This document shows, piece by piece, positions 31,816 to 41,097 of a DNA stretch of 64,000 bases. This stretch comes from Oleiagrimonas sp963821885 (lineage in GTDB: Bacteria > Pseudomonadota > Gammaproteobacteria > Xanthomonadales > Rhodanobacteraceae): NCBI GenBank assembly GCA_963821885.1, contig CAWGFN010000001.1:1-64000 (forward strand), read 5' to 3'. The position numbers and the translations under genes are program-made. Under the pieces are notes generated by a model. It ran no database searches. It saw only the letters and a program-made list of their open reading frames with translations, and was not told where the DNA came from. The stretch's first letter is position 1. Each line of letters starts with the position of its first letter.

Positions 31816-33141
31816 ATGAGCGAAGTCACCAGGCCGCCCCGCGTGGTCGGCACGATCGGCGCGAGCCTGATGAGCATCAACGGGATGATCGGCGCCGGCA
31901 TCTTCGCGCTGCCCGCGCTGCTGTATGAACGGACCGGCGCGTTCGCCCCGTGGATGTTCCTGATCTTCGGCGCCCTGTATGCCTGCGGCATACTGATGGC
32001 GGCGCAGCTGGCGACGATGTTCCGCGCGTCGGGCGGGGCGCAGCTGTATGCCCAGACTGCGTTCGGTCCCATGGTGGGGTTCCAGGTCGGCTGGGTGGTG
32101 CTGATCGCGCAGGCGGCGGGGCGGGCCGCCACCCTGTATGTCCTGGTCTCCTACCTGGCCGTGTTCTTTCCCGCCCTGTCCGGACCAGTGGCGCGACCGC
32201 TGGCCATGCTGGCGCTGCTGGCGATGCTGAGCGGCCTGACGCTGTCGGGGATGCGACGCGCGATGGGCGGGCTGCTGGTGGGCACGGTGCTCAAGGTCAC
32301 GCCGATCGTGGTGCTGTGCATGGCCGCCTTTGCCGTCGGCGGCGTGTCGAACAGCTTCAAGCCGCCCAGTCTCGGCACCTTCGAATCCGTCGCGCTGCTG
32401 ATCTATTTCGCCTATTCGGGTACGACCAGTGCCGCCTTTGCCGCGGGCGAGGTGAAGAACCCGCAGCGCACGATCCCGCGGTCCATGCTGCTGTCGCTGG
32501 CGATCATCGTGGTCTTCTACATGATCGTCCAATGGGCCTACATCGCCGCCGGCGCGCCGGCCAGCCGGGACGGCACGCCACTCGCCGCCGCCGCCGGCGT
32601 GCTGATGGGGCAGGCCGGCGTGGTCGCGCTCACGCTGGCGGCGGTGTTCTCGATCGCCAGCAACTCGCTGACCTTCTTCGTGGCCGGGCCCCGGGTGATC
32701 TTCGGCATGGCCGAGCGCGGCCTGTTGCCGGCCGGACTGGCGCATGTGTCGCCGCGCTTCCTGACCCCCGACCGGGCGATCGGATTGTTCACGATGATCG
32801 TCGCGGTCATTTCGCTGAGCGGCACCTTCGCCTTCCTGGCCGAAGTCACCTCGCTGGGGGCGCAGTTCGCCGCACTTTGCCTGGTCGTGGCCTTTGTCCG
32901 GTTCCGCCTGCGTGGCTACCGCGGCCCGCCCCGCGGCCTTTCCCCCGCCTGGTGGGTCGTGGTGGCCGTGACCACCGTCTTCACCGTCTATGCCGCGCTG
33001 CAGGCGCCGCTCAAGGCGTATGTCCTGATTGCGGTGCTGTTTGTCGTCGGCAGCGTGCTCGCGGTCGTCGCGCGTCGAGGCACGATGCCGCAACCCAGGC
33101 CGCTGGAATCCGGTGAGCTCCAGGAAGGAGATGCCATGTAG
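31816..33141 (+). CDS. APC superfamily amino acid permease
   Basis: 441 residues from ATG 31816, with AAGGAG 9 bases upstream; the open frame upstream overlaps the previous gene and is not used. The first helix carries the APC signature GASLMSINGMIGAGIFALPALL. Later segments include AYSGTTSAAFAAGEVKNPQRTIPRS, the typical helix 6 to loop region, and ARRVIFGMAER-like GPRVIFGMAERGLLP in helix 8. About 12 membrane segments. It should import amino acids or amines by proton symport or exchange. Substrate not deducible. Confidence 0.92.
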   Translation: MSEVTRPPRVVGTIGASLMSINGMIGAGIFALPALLYERTGAFAPWMFLIFGALYACGILMAAQLATMFRASGGAQLYAQTAFGPMVGFQVGWVVLIAQAAGRAATLYVLVSYLAVFFPALSGPVARPLAMLALLAMLSGLTLSGMRRAMGGLLVGTVLKVTPIVVLCMAAFAVGGVSNSFKPPSLGTFESVALLIYFAYSGTTSAAFAAGEVKNPQRTIPRSMLLSLAIIVVFYMIVQWAYIAAGAPASRDGTPLAAAAGVLMGQAGVVALTLAAVFSIASNSLTFFVAGPRVIFGMAERGLLPAGLAHVSPRFLTPDRAIGLFTMIVAVISLSGTFAFLAEVTSLGAQFAALCLVVAFVRFRLRGYRGPPRGLSPAWWVVVAVTTVFTVYAALQAPLKAYVLIAVLFVVGSVLAVVARRGTMPQPRPLESGELQEGDAM

Positions 33142-33176
33142 CCCCGGCCGGTGGCCAGTCGATGGAGGGCAGGGCC

Positions 33177-34538
33177 ATGGACTCGCATGTCAAGCGCCGG
33201 CTTCGACATCAGGCCATCGAAACCAATGACTCCGACCTCAATGACTTGGGCCTGGGAAACGTCATGACCGAGACCGCTGTATCAACGCCGCCTCCTGCGG
33301 TCGAGCGACCCACGCCTCCGTGGCTGTTTGCCATCGTCGGACAGTCATCGGGCGTCATGGCGGGATTCGCAACCATCGTGCTGCCCTATGTCGCGGTGCA
33401 TAAGGGTCTCTCGGTCGCGACGGCCGCCGTGTTCGTGGGCGCTTCCAACCTGGCGGCACCACTCACTTTGCTGTGGTCGCCGATGCTCGACATGTGGTGG
33501 ACGCTCAAGGCCTGGCTCATCGCGGGTGCCGTGATGACCACGGTGATGGTGGCGATCCTGTTTCACGTGCCCGTAAACGCCGGCAACGTTTCGCTGCTCA
33601 CGGCGCTGGTCTTCTTGACGACTTCCGCATCGCAGGTGGCCACCAAATCCATGAACGCCCTGCTGGTTCTGACCGTGGACAAGCCCCGCCTCAGCGAAGC
33701 ATCGGGATACCTCCAGGGCGGACAGCTGGTCATGCAGGGCCTCAGTGGCGCCGGAGGGTTATGGATTGCGATGCACTGGGGCATGACGGCCGCCACCGTG
33801 TTCTTTGCCGTACTCCTTGCTGCGACATGGCTCGCCGTCCTGCCGATCGTCGAACCACCACGCATGCTGACGACGATTTCACTTACACGGCGCCTGGTGA
33901 CGATCGGGCGTGAAATCGTCGACATGGCCAAGCAACCTCGCCGGCGGTGGGCGATGGTGTCCTTCCTTACCCCGATCGGTGTCGGCGGTGCATCGTTCCT
34001 GTGGGCTGCGGTGGCGTCGCAATGGCATGCCGGAGCCAATGCCGTGGCGCTGACCACCGGACTGGGCGCGGCGGGTGCAAGCGCGCTCGGCGCATTCATG
34101 TATGGCCGGTTCATCGGCAATCTGGACCGCATTGTGTCGTTTCTCGCGACCTCGAGCGTGCTCGTGCTCGCCGCATTGCTGCTGGCGGCACTGCCGCGCG
34201 AGGCTGCGTACTTCGTCGCCGGCACGCTCCTCTATTCGGTCGCATTGGGATTTTCGTGGACCAGCTTCTCGGCGTTGCAGTTCGAGACGGTGGGCACCGG
34301 TGCCGTGGCCAGCAAGTCGGCGTTGCTCAATGGTTTTGGCAATGTGCCTCTGGTCTACATGCCCATCGTGCTCGGCGTGGTCCACGATCACGGGTCGGTG
34401 ACCGCCATGCTTCTGTTTGAGGCGGTGCTTACCAGCGCGTTCATTGCCGTGTTCGCGGCGGTCAGGCCCGGACGAAGCGATGCTTCGGTACAGACGGCGC
34501 AGCCGCAGATGGCCGTCCAGATGCAAGACGCCGACTGA
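33177..34538 (+). CDS. AmpG-like MFS transporter
   Basis: 453 residues from ATG 33177 (GGAGGGCAGGG upstream). ATG 33264 is an alternative that would remove an unusual polar N-terminal extension of 29 residues. Twelve membrane segments; the first half resembles the AmpG/muropeptide and PTR-type MFS group (GFATIVLPYVAVHKGLSVATAAVF, NLAAPLTLLWSPMLDMWW). No nearby beta-lactamase or amidase links it to peptidoglycan recycling. It is the last gene of the four-gene membrane run and is spaced 35 bases from the permease. Its substrate is unknown. Confidence 0.85.
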   Translation: MDSHVKRRLRHQAIETNDSDLNDLGLGNVMTETAVSTPPPAVERPTPPWLFAIVGQSSGVMAGFATIVLPYVAVHKGLSVATAAVFVGASNLAAPLTLLWSPMLDMWWTLKAWLIAGAVMTTVMVAILFHVPVNAGNVSLLTALVFLTTSASQVATKSMNALLVLTVDKPRLSEASGYLQGGQLVMQGLSGAGGLWIAMHWGMTAATVFFAVLLAATWLAVLPIVEPPRMLTTISLTRRLVTIGREIVDMAKQPRRRWAMVSFLTPIGVGGASFLWAAVASQWHAGANAVALTTGLGAAGASALGAFMYGRFIGNLDRIVSFLATSSVLVLAALLLAALPREAAYFVAGTLLYSVALGFSWTSFSALQFETVGTGAVASKSALLNGFGNVPLVYMPIVLGVVHDHGSVTAMLLFEAVLTSAFIAVFAAVRPGRSDASVQTAQPQMAVQMQDAD

Positions 34539-34852
34539 CATGAAGGTGCGGGTTCGACTCGGTTTTACACGGGCCTGTTCGAACGAGCGCAAGCGGACCT
34601 GGCTCCGTTTTGCGTCTCTTGCGCTACGTCAGTCCGCACTGAAGCCAGAGCTGCCTGGGTTGATCGGACACTGGCGCGATGTGTGAGCCCGTGGTGGGTC
34701 CCGGTCGCGTTCCGGCTCATCGGGCGGTGATCGACGCGGGAACCGGCATGAGAAGGCTGGGCGGGCAGGTGCGCTTCAGCTGAAGCGGGCCTGCGCCGGG
34801 CTCCCGGGTATCGATGGCCGCCGCCGGTGTCGCGGGCGGCATGGCGAACCCT
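34539..34852. other. intergenic region containing a gene relic
   Basis: No complete gene. The notable content is the 34679-34730 fragment listed separately. The rest shows no hairpin with T-run and no repeat. Confidence 0.4.
34679..34730 (+). pseudogene. relic of the 3' end of a paralogue of the membrane protein at 30971
   Basis: The frame reads CVSPWWVPVAFRLIGR and stop. The gene at 30971 ends YVSPWWKPVAVRLIGM and stop, so 12 of 16 residues agree and the reading frame and stop are conserved. Upstream sequence no longer matches. This is best explained as the tail of a deleted second copy. Confidence 0.6.
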
Positions 34853-34975
34853 TCAATCGTCCTCTTTGGGGGCATCGCCGTCCTGGGCGGACTTCTTGCG
34901 CTGCTTTTCCTCTTTCTTGCGCTTCTTGGCCAGTTCGCGCTGGCGCTTTTCGTAGGAGTAGTTTGGCTTGGCCAT
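34853..34975 (-). CDS. 40-residue basic small protein
   Basis: ATG 34975 to TGA 34853-34855. The product starts MAKPNYSYEKRQRELAKKRK and continues KEEKQRKKSAQDGD to the end at residue 40. Very basic helix with an acidic tail and no hydrophobic segment. Short proteins beginning MAKPNYSYEKRQRELAKK are conserved in many Proteobacteria and remain hypothetical. The codon pattern and the family resemblance support it despite its size. It lies divergent to the helicase gene. Confidence 0.78.
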   Translation of the reverse strand: MAKPNYSYEKRQRELAKKRKKEEKQRKKSAQDGDAPKEDD

Positions 34976-35197
34976 GGTTGTCCTTGTTGGGCGGGCCAGT
35001 GTAGTCCATATGCGGATCGGGTTCAGGGCGCGGCCGTGCCTGGCGGACCTGCGTGCTGCTCCTGGTGCCTGAAATCAGGCGCCTGGCGTGCCCCGGACAG
35101 TGTCGCCGTCCATCCGCGTCCACTCGCGACATGGCCTTGGGAACTTTCGTCCGGGGTCAGGCTCCGCGCGGACCGTGCAGAGATGCGATCATGTCGC

Positions 35198-36592
35198 ATG
35201 ACTGACTTTACCTCGCTCCCCCTCAAGCCCGCGCTGCTCGACAGCCTGGCGGCGCTCGACTTTGTCGACATGACGCCGGTGCAGGCCCGCAGCCTGCCGC
35301 CGATCCTGGAGGGTCGCGACGTGATCGCGCAGGCAGTGACCGGCAGCGGCAAGACGGCGGCGTTCGGGCTGGGCCTGCTGCAGGCGCTGGACGTGGACAT
35401 GATCCGGCTGCAGGCCCTGGTGCTGTGCCCCACGCGCGAGCTGGCCGACCAGGTCAGCAAGGCCATCCGCCGGCTGGCGGCCAACATTCCCAACGTTAAG
35501 CTGCTGACCCTGTGCGGCGGCATGCCGCTGGGACCGCAGCTGGCCTCGCTCGCGCATGACCCGCATATCGTGGTCGGCACGCCGGGACGCGTGCAGGAGC
35601 ACCTGAAGCGGAAGAGCCTGCATGGCGGCGCCATCAAGGTGCTGGTGCTGGACGAGGCCGACCGCATGCTGGACATGGGCTTCGCCGAGGCCATCGACGA
35701 CATCGTCGGGCGCATCGCCAGGCACCACCAGACGCTGCTGTTCTCGGCGACCTATCCGGACGAGATCCGCGCCGCCAGCGCCCGCCTGCAGCACGATCCG
35801 GTGACCGTGACCCTGGATGCGCCGGCCGGGCAGGCGCCGGCCATCGCGCAGCGCTTCCACGAAGTGGAGCCGGCGCGCAAACCCGATGCGCTGGCGCAGA
35901 TCCTGGCGACCGCATCCACCTCGGCCGGCGATGCCGGGGGCGCGCTGGTGTTCTGCAACATGCGCCGCGACGTCGATGCCGTGGCCCGGGACCTGGACCA
36001 GCGCGGATTCTCGGCGCTGGCCCTGCATGGCGACATGGACCAGCGCGACCGCGAGGAAGTGCTGGTGCGCTTCGCCAATCGCAGCTGCGCGGTGCTGGTG
36101 GCCACGGACGTGGCCGCCCGTGGGCTGGATATCGTCGGTCTGCCACTGGTGATCAGCTACGACGTGGCCCACGATCCGGACACTCATGTGCACCGCATCG
36201 GACGCACCGGTCGTGCCGGCGAGACCGGTCTGGCGATCACCCTGTGCACGCCGCGGGAGCGGCCCAGGGCGGCACGGATCGAGGAGATCATGGGCCAACC
36301 CCCGGCATGGCATCCGTTGAAGCTGTCGCCGCCGCGCGGCAAGACCCTGCACCTGGCGCCGATGAAGACCGTGGTGATCGACGCCGGACGCCGGGACAAG
36401 CTGCGCCCGGGCGATATCCTGGGCGCGCTGACCGGCGAGGCGGGACTGGCGGCTGATGCCGTCGGCAAGATCGACGTCTACGCCACCCGCGCCTATGTCG
36501 CGATCCGCCGCGACCTGGCTGGCAAGGCCCTGCAACGCCTGCGCGACGGGCGCATCAAGGGGCGCAATTTCCGGGTACGCGCGCTGGCCTGA
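35198..36592 (+). CDS. dbpA: DEAD-box RNA helicase DbpA
   Basis: 464 residues from ATG 35198. Q motif TPVQARSLP at 26-34, Walker A AVTGSGKT at 46-53, PTREL at 78-82, DEAD at 152-155, SAT at 183-185 and HRIGRTGRAGETG near the end of the second RecA domain. The last 75 residues (MKTVVIDAGRRDKLRPGDILGAL, KIDVYATRAYVAI) form the DbpA-type RNA-binding domain, which recognises hairpin 92 of 23S rRNA. The enzyme is an RNA-dependent ATPase acting late in assembly of the 50S subunit. Length agrees with the family (about 460). A longer frame from 34814 is not used. Confidence 0.95.
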   Translation: MTDFTSLPLKPALLDSLAALDFVDMTPVQARSLPPILEGRDVIAQAVTGSGKTAAFGLGLLQALDVDMIRLQALVLCPTRELADQVSKAIRRLAANIPNVKLLTLCGGMPLGPQLASLAHDPHIVVGTPGRVQEHLKRKSLHGGAIKVLVLDEADRMLDMGFAEAIDDIVGRIARHHQTLLFSATYPDEIRAASARLQHDPVTVTLDAPAGQAPAIAQRFHEVEPARKPDALAQILATASTSAGDAGGALVFCNMRRDVDAVARDLDQRGFSALALHGDMDQRDREEVLVRFANRSCAVLVATDVAARGLDIVGLPLVISYDVAHDPDTHVHRIGRTGRAGETGLAITLCTPRERPRAARIEEIMGQPPAWHPLKLSPPRGKTLHLAPMKTVVIDAGRRDKLRPGDILGALTGEAGLAADAVGKIDVYATRAYVAIRRDLAGKALQRLRDGRIKGRNFRVRALA

Positions 36593-36649
36593 GACCGGGT
36601 CCGACAGCCGGGTTGTCGGCGCGGCGCGGAGGCGCGCCGGCCTGCCGGT

Positions 36650-36955
36650 TCACGAGGCTTCGTCCGGGGCTTGATCCGGCCGCGCATCCTGTTCACGAAC
36701 CGCCCGGCAGTACGGGCCGTCCATGACGAAGCGACGGCAGACGGCGGGGCGCTCGGCATGGATGCTGCAATTCCAGTGCGCTTCGTCCATGGCCACGCAC
36801 CAGCCCCCCGGGCCACGGGCCATCACCCGCAGGCCGTTTTCCAGCCGCGCGGTCAGGTGGTCCGGAATCGCGTCGCCGTCTTCCAGCACCACGGTGAGTC
36901 GGCAACACAGGGCGCGACAGGCATCGCATCGCGCCGGAATGACGGGCGCGGTCAT
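36650..36955 (-). CDS. YkgJ-family cysteine cluster protein
   Basis: 101 residues. Cysteines in CDACRALCC near the N-terminus, GGWCVAMD, WNCSIHAERPAVCRRF and YC near the C-terminus give the pattern of the YkgJ zinc/iron-chelating (CxxxCxxCC) family. ATG 36955 overlaps the stop of the upstream methyltransferase gene by four bases (ATGA), so the two are coupled. The family probably binds Zn or an Fe-S cluster; its role is unknown. Confidence 0.88.
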   Translation of the reverse strand: MTAPVIPARCDACRALCCRLTVVLEDGDAIPDHLTARLENGLRVMARGPGGWCVAMDEAHWNCSIHAERPAVCRRFVMDGPYCRAVREQDARPDQAPDEAS

Positions 36956-37620
36956 GCCGGCACGCCGGCGGCACGCGCGTAATGCAGGAGCCGCCCCCGG
37001 TACGGTGGCACGTCGGCATCGTCCATCGGACAGCGCCATTCGCGTGCGGAAAAACCCTGCGTCGCCATCAGCGCGTTGAAGGGAGCGCTGGGTTCCGGTC
37101 CGGGGTCGGTGAGCAGGACCTCGGCGGAGGGTTTGGCATGTCGGGCGATGACGCCGGCCAGCAGCTGGGCCTGGTCGACCCCGTACAGCACGTCACTGGC
37201 GATGATCAGGTCGAAGAGGCCCAGGGCCGGCTGCGGCACATCCCAGCGCAGCATCCTGAAGCGCACGGTCCGCAGGCCGTTGAGCGCGGCGTTCTGGATC
37301 AGCAGCGGTTGCGCCAGCGGGTGCAGGTCCGAGGCGACCACGTCGACGCCGCGGCGTTGCAGCACCAGGCTGGCCAGGCCGATGCCGCAGCCCAGTTGCA
37401 GGACGCGCTTGCCCTCGACATCGAAGCGGTGCATGGCCTGCGCCAGCAGCCTGCCGGTGGGCCACAGCTGGCCGAACAGGCTCCACTGCGCGGGAGAGAT
37501 ACCCAGGCGCTTGGCCTGGCCATCGGGGTCGGCACATTGCCGCTTGTCGCTGAGCACGCGCAACTGATACACGTGCCCCCCGATCGGCACGCGCTGCGTG
37601 CGCGTGAAATAGCCAGTCAT
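36952..37620 (-). CDS. class I SAM-dependent methyltransferase (METTL16/nicotinamide-NMT-like group)
   Basis: 222 residues from ATG 37620, with CGGAG upstream. Motif I is VLQLGCGIGLASLVLQRRG, followed by VVASDLHPLA, and a post-motif FDLIIASDVLYG. The pattern is typical of the Methyltransf_16 group (protein lysine methyltransferase-like). The N-terminal third includes a WPTGRLLAQAM segment typical of this group. A protein lysine or small-molecule substrate is possible. It is coupled to the YkgJ gene, which suggests a joint role, but the link is unexplained. Confidence 0.88.
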   Translation of the reverse strand: MTGYFTRTQRVPIGGHVYQLRVLSDKRQCADPDGQAKRLGISPAQWSLFGQLWPTGRLLAQAMHRFDVEGKRVLQLGCGIGLASLVLQRRGVDVVASDLHPLAQPLLIQNAALNGLRTVRFRMLRWDVPQPALGLFDLIIASDVLYGVDQAQLLAGVIARHAKPSAEVLLTDPGPEPSAPFNALMATQGFSAREWRCPMDDADVPPYRGRLLHYARAAGVPA

Positions 37621-37957
37621 GGACGCTCCGGAACCGCATCCCGCCTGGGGCGGGTCACACGTGGGTGGGCGCAGCGTGCGGTGGGTGGATGACCGTGCGG
37701 AACGCGAGGACTTGCGGGGGACTGCGGCGACCATGTTACACCCTGGTCGCCAGGCCTCGTGACGCCGCATGGGGGTTGATCATGCCCGCTGAGTCAATCG
37801 CGCCGGAGGCATCGATCGAGCGTGCCCGCAGAACCTTGGGTCCCGAGGCGGTGGATGCCACCCCTGCATGGCCCGGCGTGACTTCCGGCGCAGGTTGAAC
37901 CGCTCAGGACCTGGGCAGAATAGCCGCTGATTCCAAACCTCCCCGAAGGTGAGAGAG

Positions 37958-38683
37958 ATGGTCAAGCGTGTCCTTTCGATCGTGCTGGGCGTGTTCGCCC
38001 TGTCCGCGGGCCCTGTCGGCGCCGCGCCGGCCCACCCGCCGGCCCGGGTCATCGTCCTGGCGACCCTGCATGGGTTGCATGCCCAGGTGCCGGCCTACGA
38101 TTTCGACACCCTGGGGCATGTCATCGAGGGCCTGAAGCCTGACGTCCTGTGCCTGGAAGTGCGGCCAAGGGATCTCGATGTGCGGGGGCCGGAGCGGACC
38201 AAGCAGGAATATCCACGCGTGATCTACCCACTGATCGCGCGGCACCACTATCGGCTGTATGCGCTGGAGCCTTCCGAGCCCTTGTTCAGCGACATCGTCA
38301 AGCCCTACGTGGCTTCGGCGCAGGCATTCCAGAAGCAGCACCCCGAGCAGGCCGCGGCCTTCGATGCGTACAACGAGACGACGTTGCGCACCATGCAGCG
38401 CTACTGGACCTCACCGAGGCGGGTCAACGACGCCACCACCGATGCCGCCTTTGCCGCCAAGCACGCCCTGCAACAATCGTGGTTCGGCGACGGCGAGCGC
38501 GCGGGCTGGCAGGCATGGAACAGGCATTTCCTGAGCGTGATCCTGCGCGCCGCGCGTGAAAATCCCGGCCGGACCATCGTGGTCACCGTCGGCGTCGAGC
38601 ACACCTACTGGCTGCGTCGTCACCTGCGGCACCAGCCGGGCATCACGCTGGTGGACACGGCGCGCCTGATGCCCACGCATTGA
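37958..38683 (+). CDS. secreted TraB/DUF5694-like protein
   Basis: 241 residues from ATG 37958 (AAGGTGAG upstream; GTG 37949 is an alternative). Signal peptide VLSIVLGVFALSAGPVGAA. The mature part starts with a strand VIVLATLHGLHAQVP, then VLCLEVRPRDLD and ends with IVVTVGVEHTYWLRRHL. The spacing of the first His, the Glu and the last GVEH is that of the TraB/GumN/TIKI fold, some of which are metalloproteases. DUF5694 proteins look similar. Function unknown. Confidence 0.7.
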   Translation: MVKRVLSIVLGVFALSAGPVGAAPAHPPARVIVLATLHGLHAQVPAYDFDTLGHVIEGLKPDVLCLEVRPRDLDVRGPERTKQEYPRVIYPLIARHHYRLYALEPSEPLFSDIVKPYVASAQAFQKQHPEQAAAFDAYNETTLRTMQRYWTSPRRVNDATTDAAFAAKHALQQSWFGDGERAGWQAWNRHFLSVILRAARENPGRTIVVTVGVEHTYWLRRHLRHQPGITLVDTARLMPTH

Positions 38684-38928
38684 ACCCGGTGGCCCGGATG
38701 CGGGCACGCTCGATGCTCGATCCCCTCGCTGGCGGGTTTGGCGTCGGGGTTCCTTCGCCCGCGTGCCCGGGCAGGCCGGGGCCGGTTTCCCTGTCCTTGA
38801 TCGCTGCGTCGCCTCCCGAGTGGTCTGGTTGACCGTGAATGCCCGTGGCATCGACGATCAGGTCCGGTCGTTGTTGGCCCCCGGGCCCGGGTGTACATTC
38901 GATGACATCGTCGTCGCGGGGGCGCGAA

Positions 38929-40338
38929 ATGGCAGGGGAAGCGTCGTCCGGGTCCGGCCTGCGCCGGACCGTGGGTTTTCGCGATCTGGTGCTGTTCTAC
39001 GTGGTGGCGATGGTGGGCCTGCGCTGGATACCCATCGCGGCCGAGGCCGGGCCGAGCGCGCTGACCGGCTGGGTCATCGGCGTGCTCCTCTTCCTGGTCC
39101 CGCTGGCGTTCACGGTGCTGGAACTGTCCACCCGCTATCCGCAGGAAGGCGGCATCTACGTCTGGACCAAGCGGGCCTTCGGCGACTTCGGCGGCTTCGT
39201 CACGGGGTGGACCTACTGGGGCTCCAACCTGGCGTACCTGCCGGGCATGCTGTATTTCGCCGCCAGCTCGGGCGTGTTCATCTTCGGCACGCGCTTTGCC
39301 GCCCTGCAGGACAGCGGCCTGTATTTCATCGTCGTCTCGCTGGCCGGCCTGGCGCTGGCGGCATGGCTGAACATGATCGGGCTGCAGTTCGGCAAGTGGC
39401 TGAACAACCTCGGCGGCATCAGCACCTTCGCGGTACTGGCGCTGCTCATCGTGCTGGGCCTGCTGGTCGGCTGGCGCCACGGCGCGGCCACGCCGGTCAC
39501 CCTGCGCGGCGTGGTGCCGACGTTCGACCTCAAGCACCTGATGTTCTGGTCCGTGCTGGCCTTCGCGCTCTCGGGCCTGGAGAGCGGATCGTTCCTGGGC
39601 GACGAGATCAAGTCGCCGCGGCGCACGATCCCGCGCGCGATCATGGTGTTCAGCGTGCTGATCGCGTTGTTCTACATCCTCGGCACGCTGTCCATGATGC
39701 TGGCCCTGCCGCACGGGGAGATTTCCGGGTTGTCCGGGGTCATGGACGCCATGTCGTCGATCACCTCGCGCCTGGGCCTGGGCGCCATCAACGTGGTCGT
39801 CGCGGTGCTGCTGGTCATCAACATGCTGGGCGGCGTCAGCGTGTGGCTGGCGGCCACGGCGCGGCTACCCTTCGTGGCCGGCATCGACAACTACCTGCCG
39901 CGCGCGTTCGGCAAGCTGCATCCGCGATACGGCACGCCCTACGTGGCCTTGTGGCTGCAGGTGGTCGTGACCGCCGTGTGCGCGGTGATCGGCCAGGCCG
40001 GCGCCACCCCCAGGGCGGCCTACAACGTGCTGGTGAGCCTGGGCGTGCTCTCGTATTTCATCCCGTATCTGGTCATGTTCGCGGCGCTGATCAAGTTGCA
40101 GGGCGAACCGGCGCCGCCCGGCACGATCCGCGTTCCCGGCGGCAAGCCCGTGGCCATCCTTGCCGGCATCGTGGGGTTCATGACCACGGCGGTGTCGTGC
40201 GTGTTCGCGGCGATGCCGCCCGAGAACGAGCCGCACCCGGTCGGGTACGTGATCAAGGTGGTGGGACTCAGCCTGCTGCTGGTGGCCTCGGGCATGCTGA
40301 CCTACGGTCTTGGCGCCAGGGGCAGGGGGGGCGTCTAG
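38929..40338 (+). CDS. APC superfamily amino acid permease
   Basis: 469 residues from ATG 38929. Twelve membrane segments with an N-terminal VGFRDLVLFYVVAMVGLRWIPIAA helix. TRYPQEGGIYVWTKRAFGDFGGF, in helix 2 and the following loop, is typical of the amino acid/glutamate:GABA antiporter type. ALSGLESGSFLGDEIKSPRRTIPRA marks the helix 6 region. The protein probably exchanges an amino acid for a related amine or peptide. It stands alone between the TraB-like gene and the small membrane protein at 40426. Confidence 0.92.
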   Translation: MAGEASSGSGLRRTVGFRDLVLFYVVAMVGLRWIPIAAEAGPSALTGWVIGVLLFLVPLAFTVLELSTRYPQEGGIYVWTKRAFGDFGGFVTGWTYWGSNLAYLPGMLYFAASSGVFIFGTRFAALQDSGLYFIVVSLAGLALAAWLNMIGLQFGKWLNNLGGISTFAVLALLIVLGLLVGWRHGAATPVTLRGVVPTFDLKHLMFWSVLAFALSGLESGSFLGDEIKSPRRTIPRAIMVFSVLIALFYILGTLSMMLALPHGEISGLSGVMDAMSSITSRLGLGAINVVVAVLLVINMLGGVSVWLAATARLPFVAGIDNYLPRAFGKLHPRYGTPYVALWLQVVVTAVCAVIGQAGATPRAAYNVLVSLGVLSYFIPYLVMFAALIKLQGEPAPPGTIRVPGGKPVAILAGIVGFMTTAVSCVFAAMPPENEPHPVGYVIKVVGLSLLLVASGMLTYGLGARGRGGV

Positions 40339-40425
40339 CTGCCGCGCTTCATGCGGCGACCCTGATAGCATCCATGCGCAAGGAAGCAAGCGTCCCGCCG
40401 GGACCTTCAAGCAAAGGAGTTGCAC

Positions 40426-40872
40426 ATGATCGACCGTTATCGACCCCTCGCATGCCTGTTCCTCGCCTTGGCGCTGAGCCTGTCGCTGGCGCCGCTCGCG
40501 CGCGCCGGCGCGGCAGTGAACGCGTCATACGGCCCGCAGACTCCGCCGCCCGACGGGCAGGCCCACTGCACCCACAAGAACGTGCAGACCATGGCCGAGT
40601 TCGAGGCCTGCCATCATCCCGAGAAGTACCAGCGCATGCAGAAGGCCATGGGCATCAACACGGTCTACCTTTTGTCCCTGGGTGCCCTGCTGGCGGTGTC
40701 GCTGCTGTATTTCAGCAGTCTCGGCATGATGCCCGTCCTCAAGGCGTGGCTGATCTACGGTCTCGGCGGTCTGCTGGCCGCCTGGCTCCTCTCGCAATAC
40801 CTCGGCGCGGCGATCACCGGCCTCGGCGCGATGGTCCTGTATTTCAATGCCCGATCGGGGACCCTGGAATAG
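40426..40872 (+). CDS. small membrane protein with secretory signal, unknown
   Basis: 148 residues from ATG 40426; AAAGGAG lies at ideal distance (a TTG at 40420 is unlikely). A signal-like hydrophobic segment (LACLFLALALSLSLAPLARA) comes first. A soluble stretch with the cysteine-containing motifs AHCTHKNVQTMAEFEACHH follows, then two membrane segments (YLLSLGALLAVSLLYFSS, AWLIYGLGGLLAAWLLSQ). The two Cys and three His could hold a metal or a disulfide. No family is recognised. Confidence 0.75.
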   Translation: MIDRYRPLACLFLALALSLSLAPLARAGAAVNASYGPQTPPPDGQAHCTHKNVQTMAEFEACHHPEKYQRMQKAMGINTVYLLSLGALLAVSLLYFSSLGMMPVLKAWLIYGLGGLLAAWLLSQYLGAAITGLGAMVLYFNARSGTLE

Positions 40873-41097
40873 TTCCGTTGGGCTGACCCATTGGTCGCGG
40901 CAGTGCCCGTGATCACCCGGTCCACGCGGTACCCGGTCATCGCCGTGGCGAAGCGGCTGGGCGACGCCCGTGTCGACAATGCCCCGCAACCATCCTCCGG
41001 CCGAACGTATCAGTCGACATCGTGCGGCGTGATCACGCATGCACGATCGCCATGACCGGCGATCTTTCGTTTGATGCGATCCGGAGGAATGGAAACG

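Noticed and set aside
36184..36592. separate small gene inside the 3' end of dbpA
   Set aside because: This part is the DbpA RNA-binding domain in the main frame; other frames lack character.
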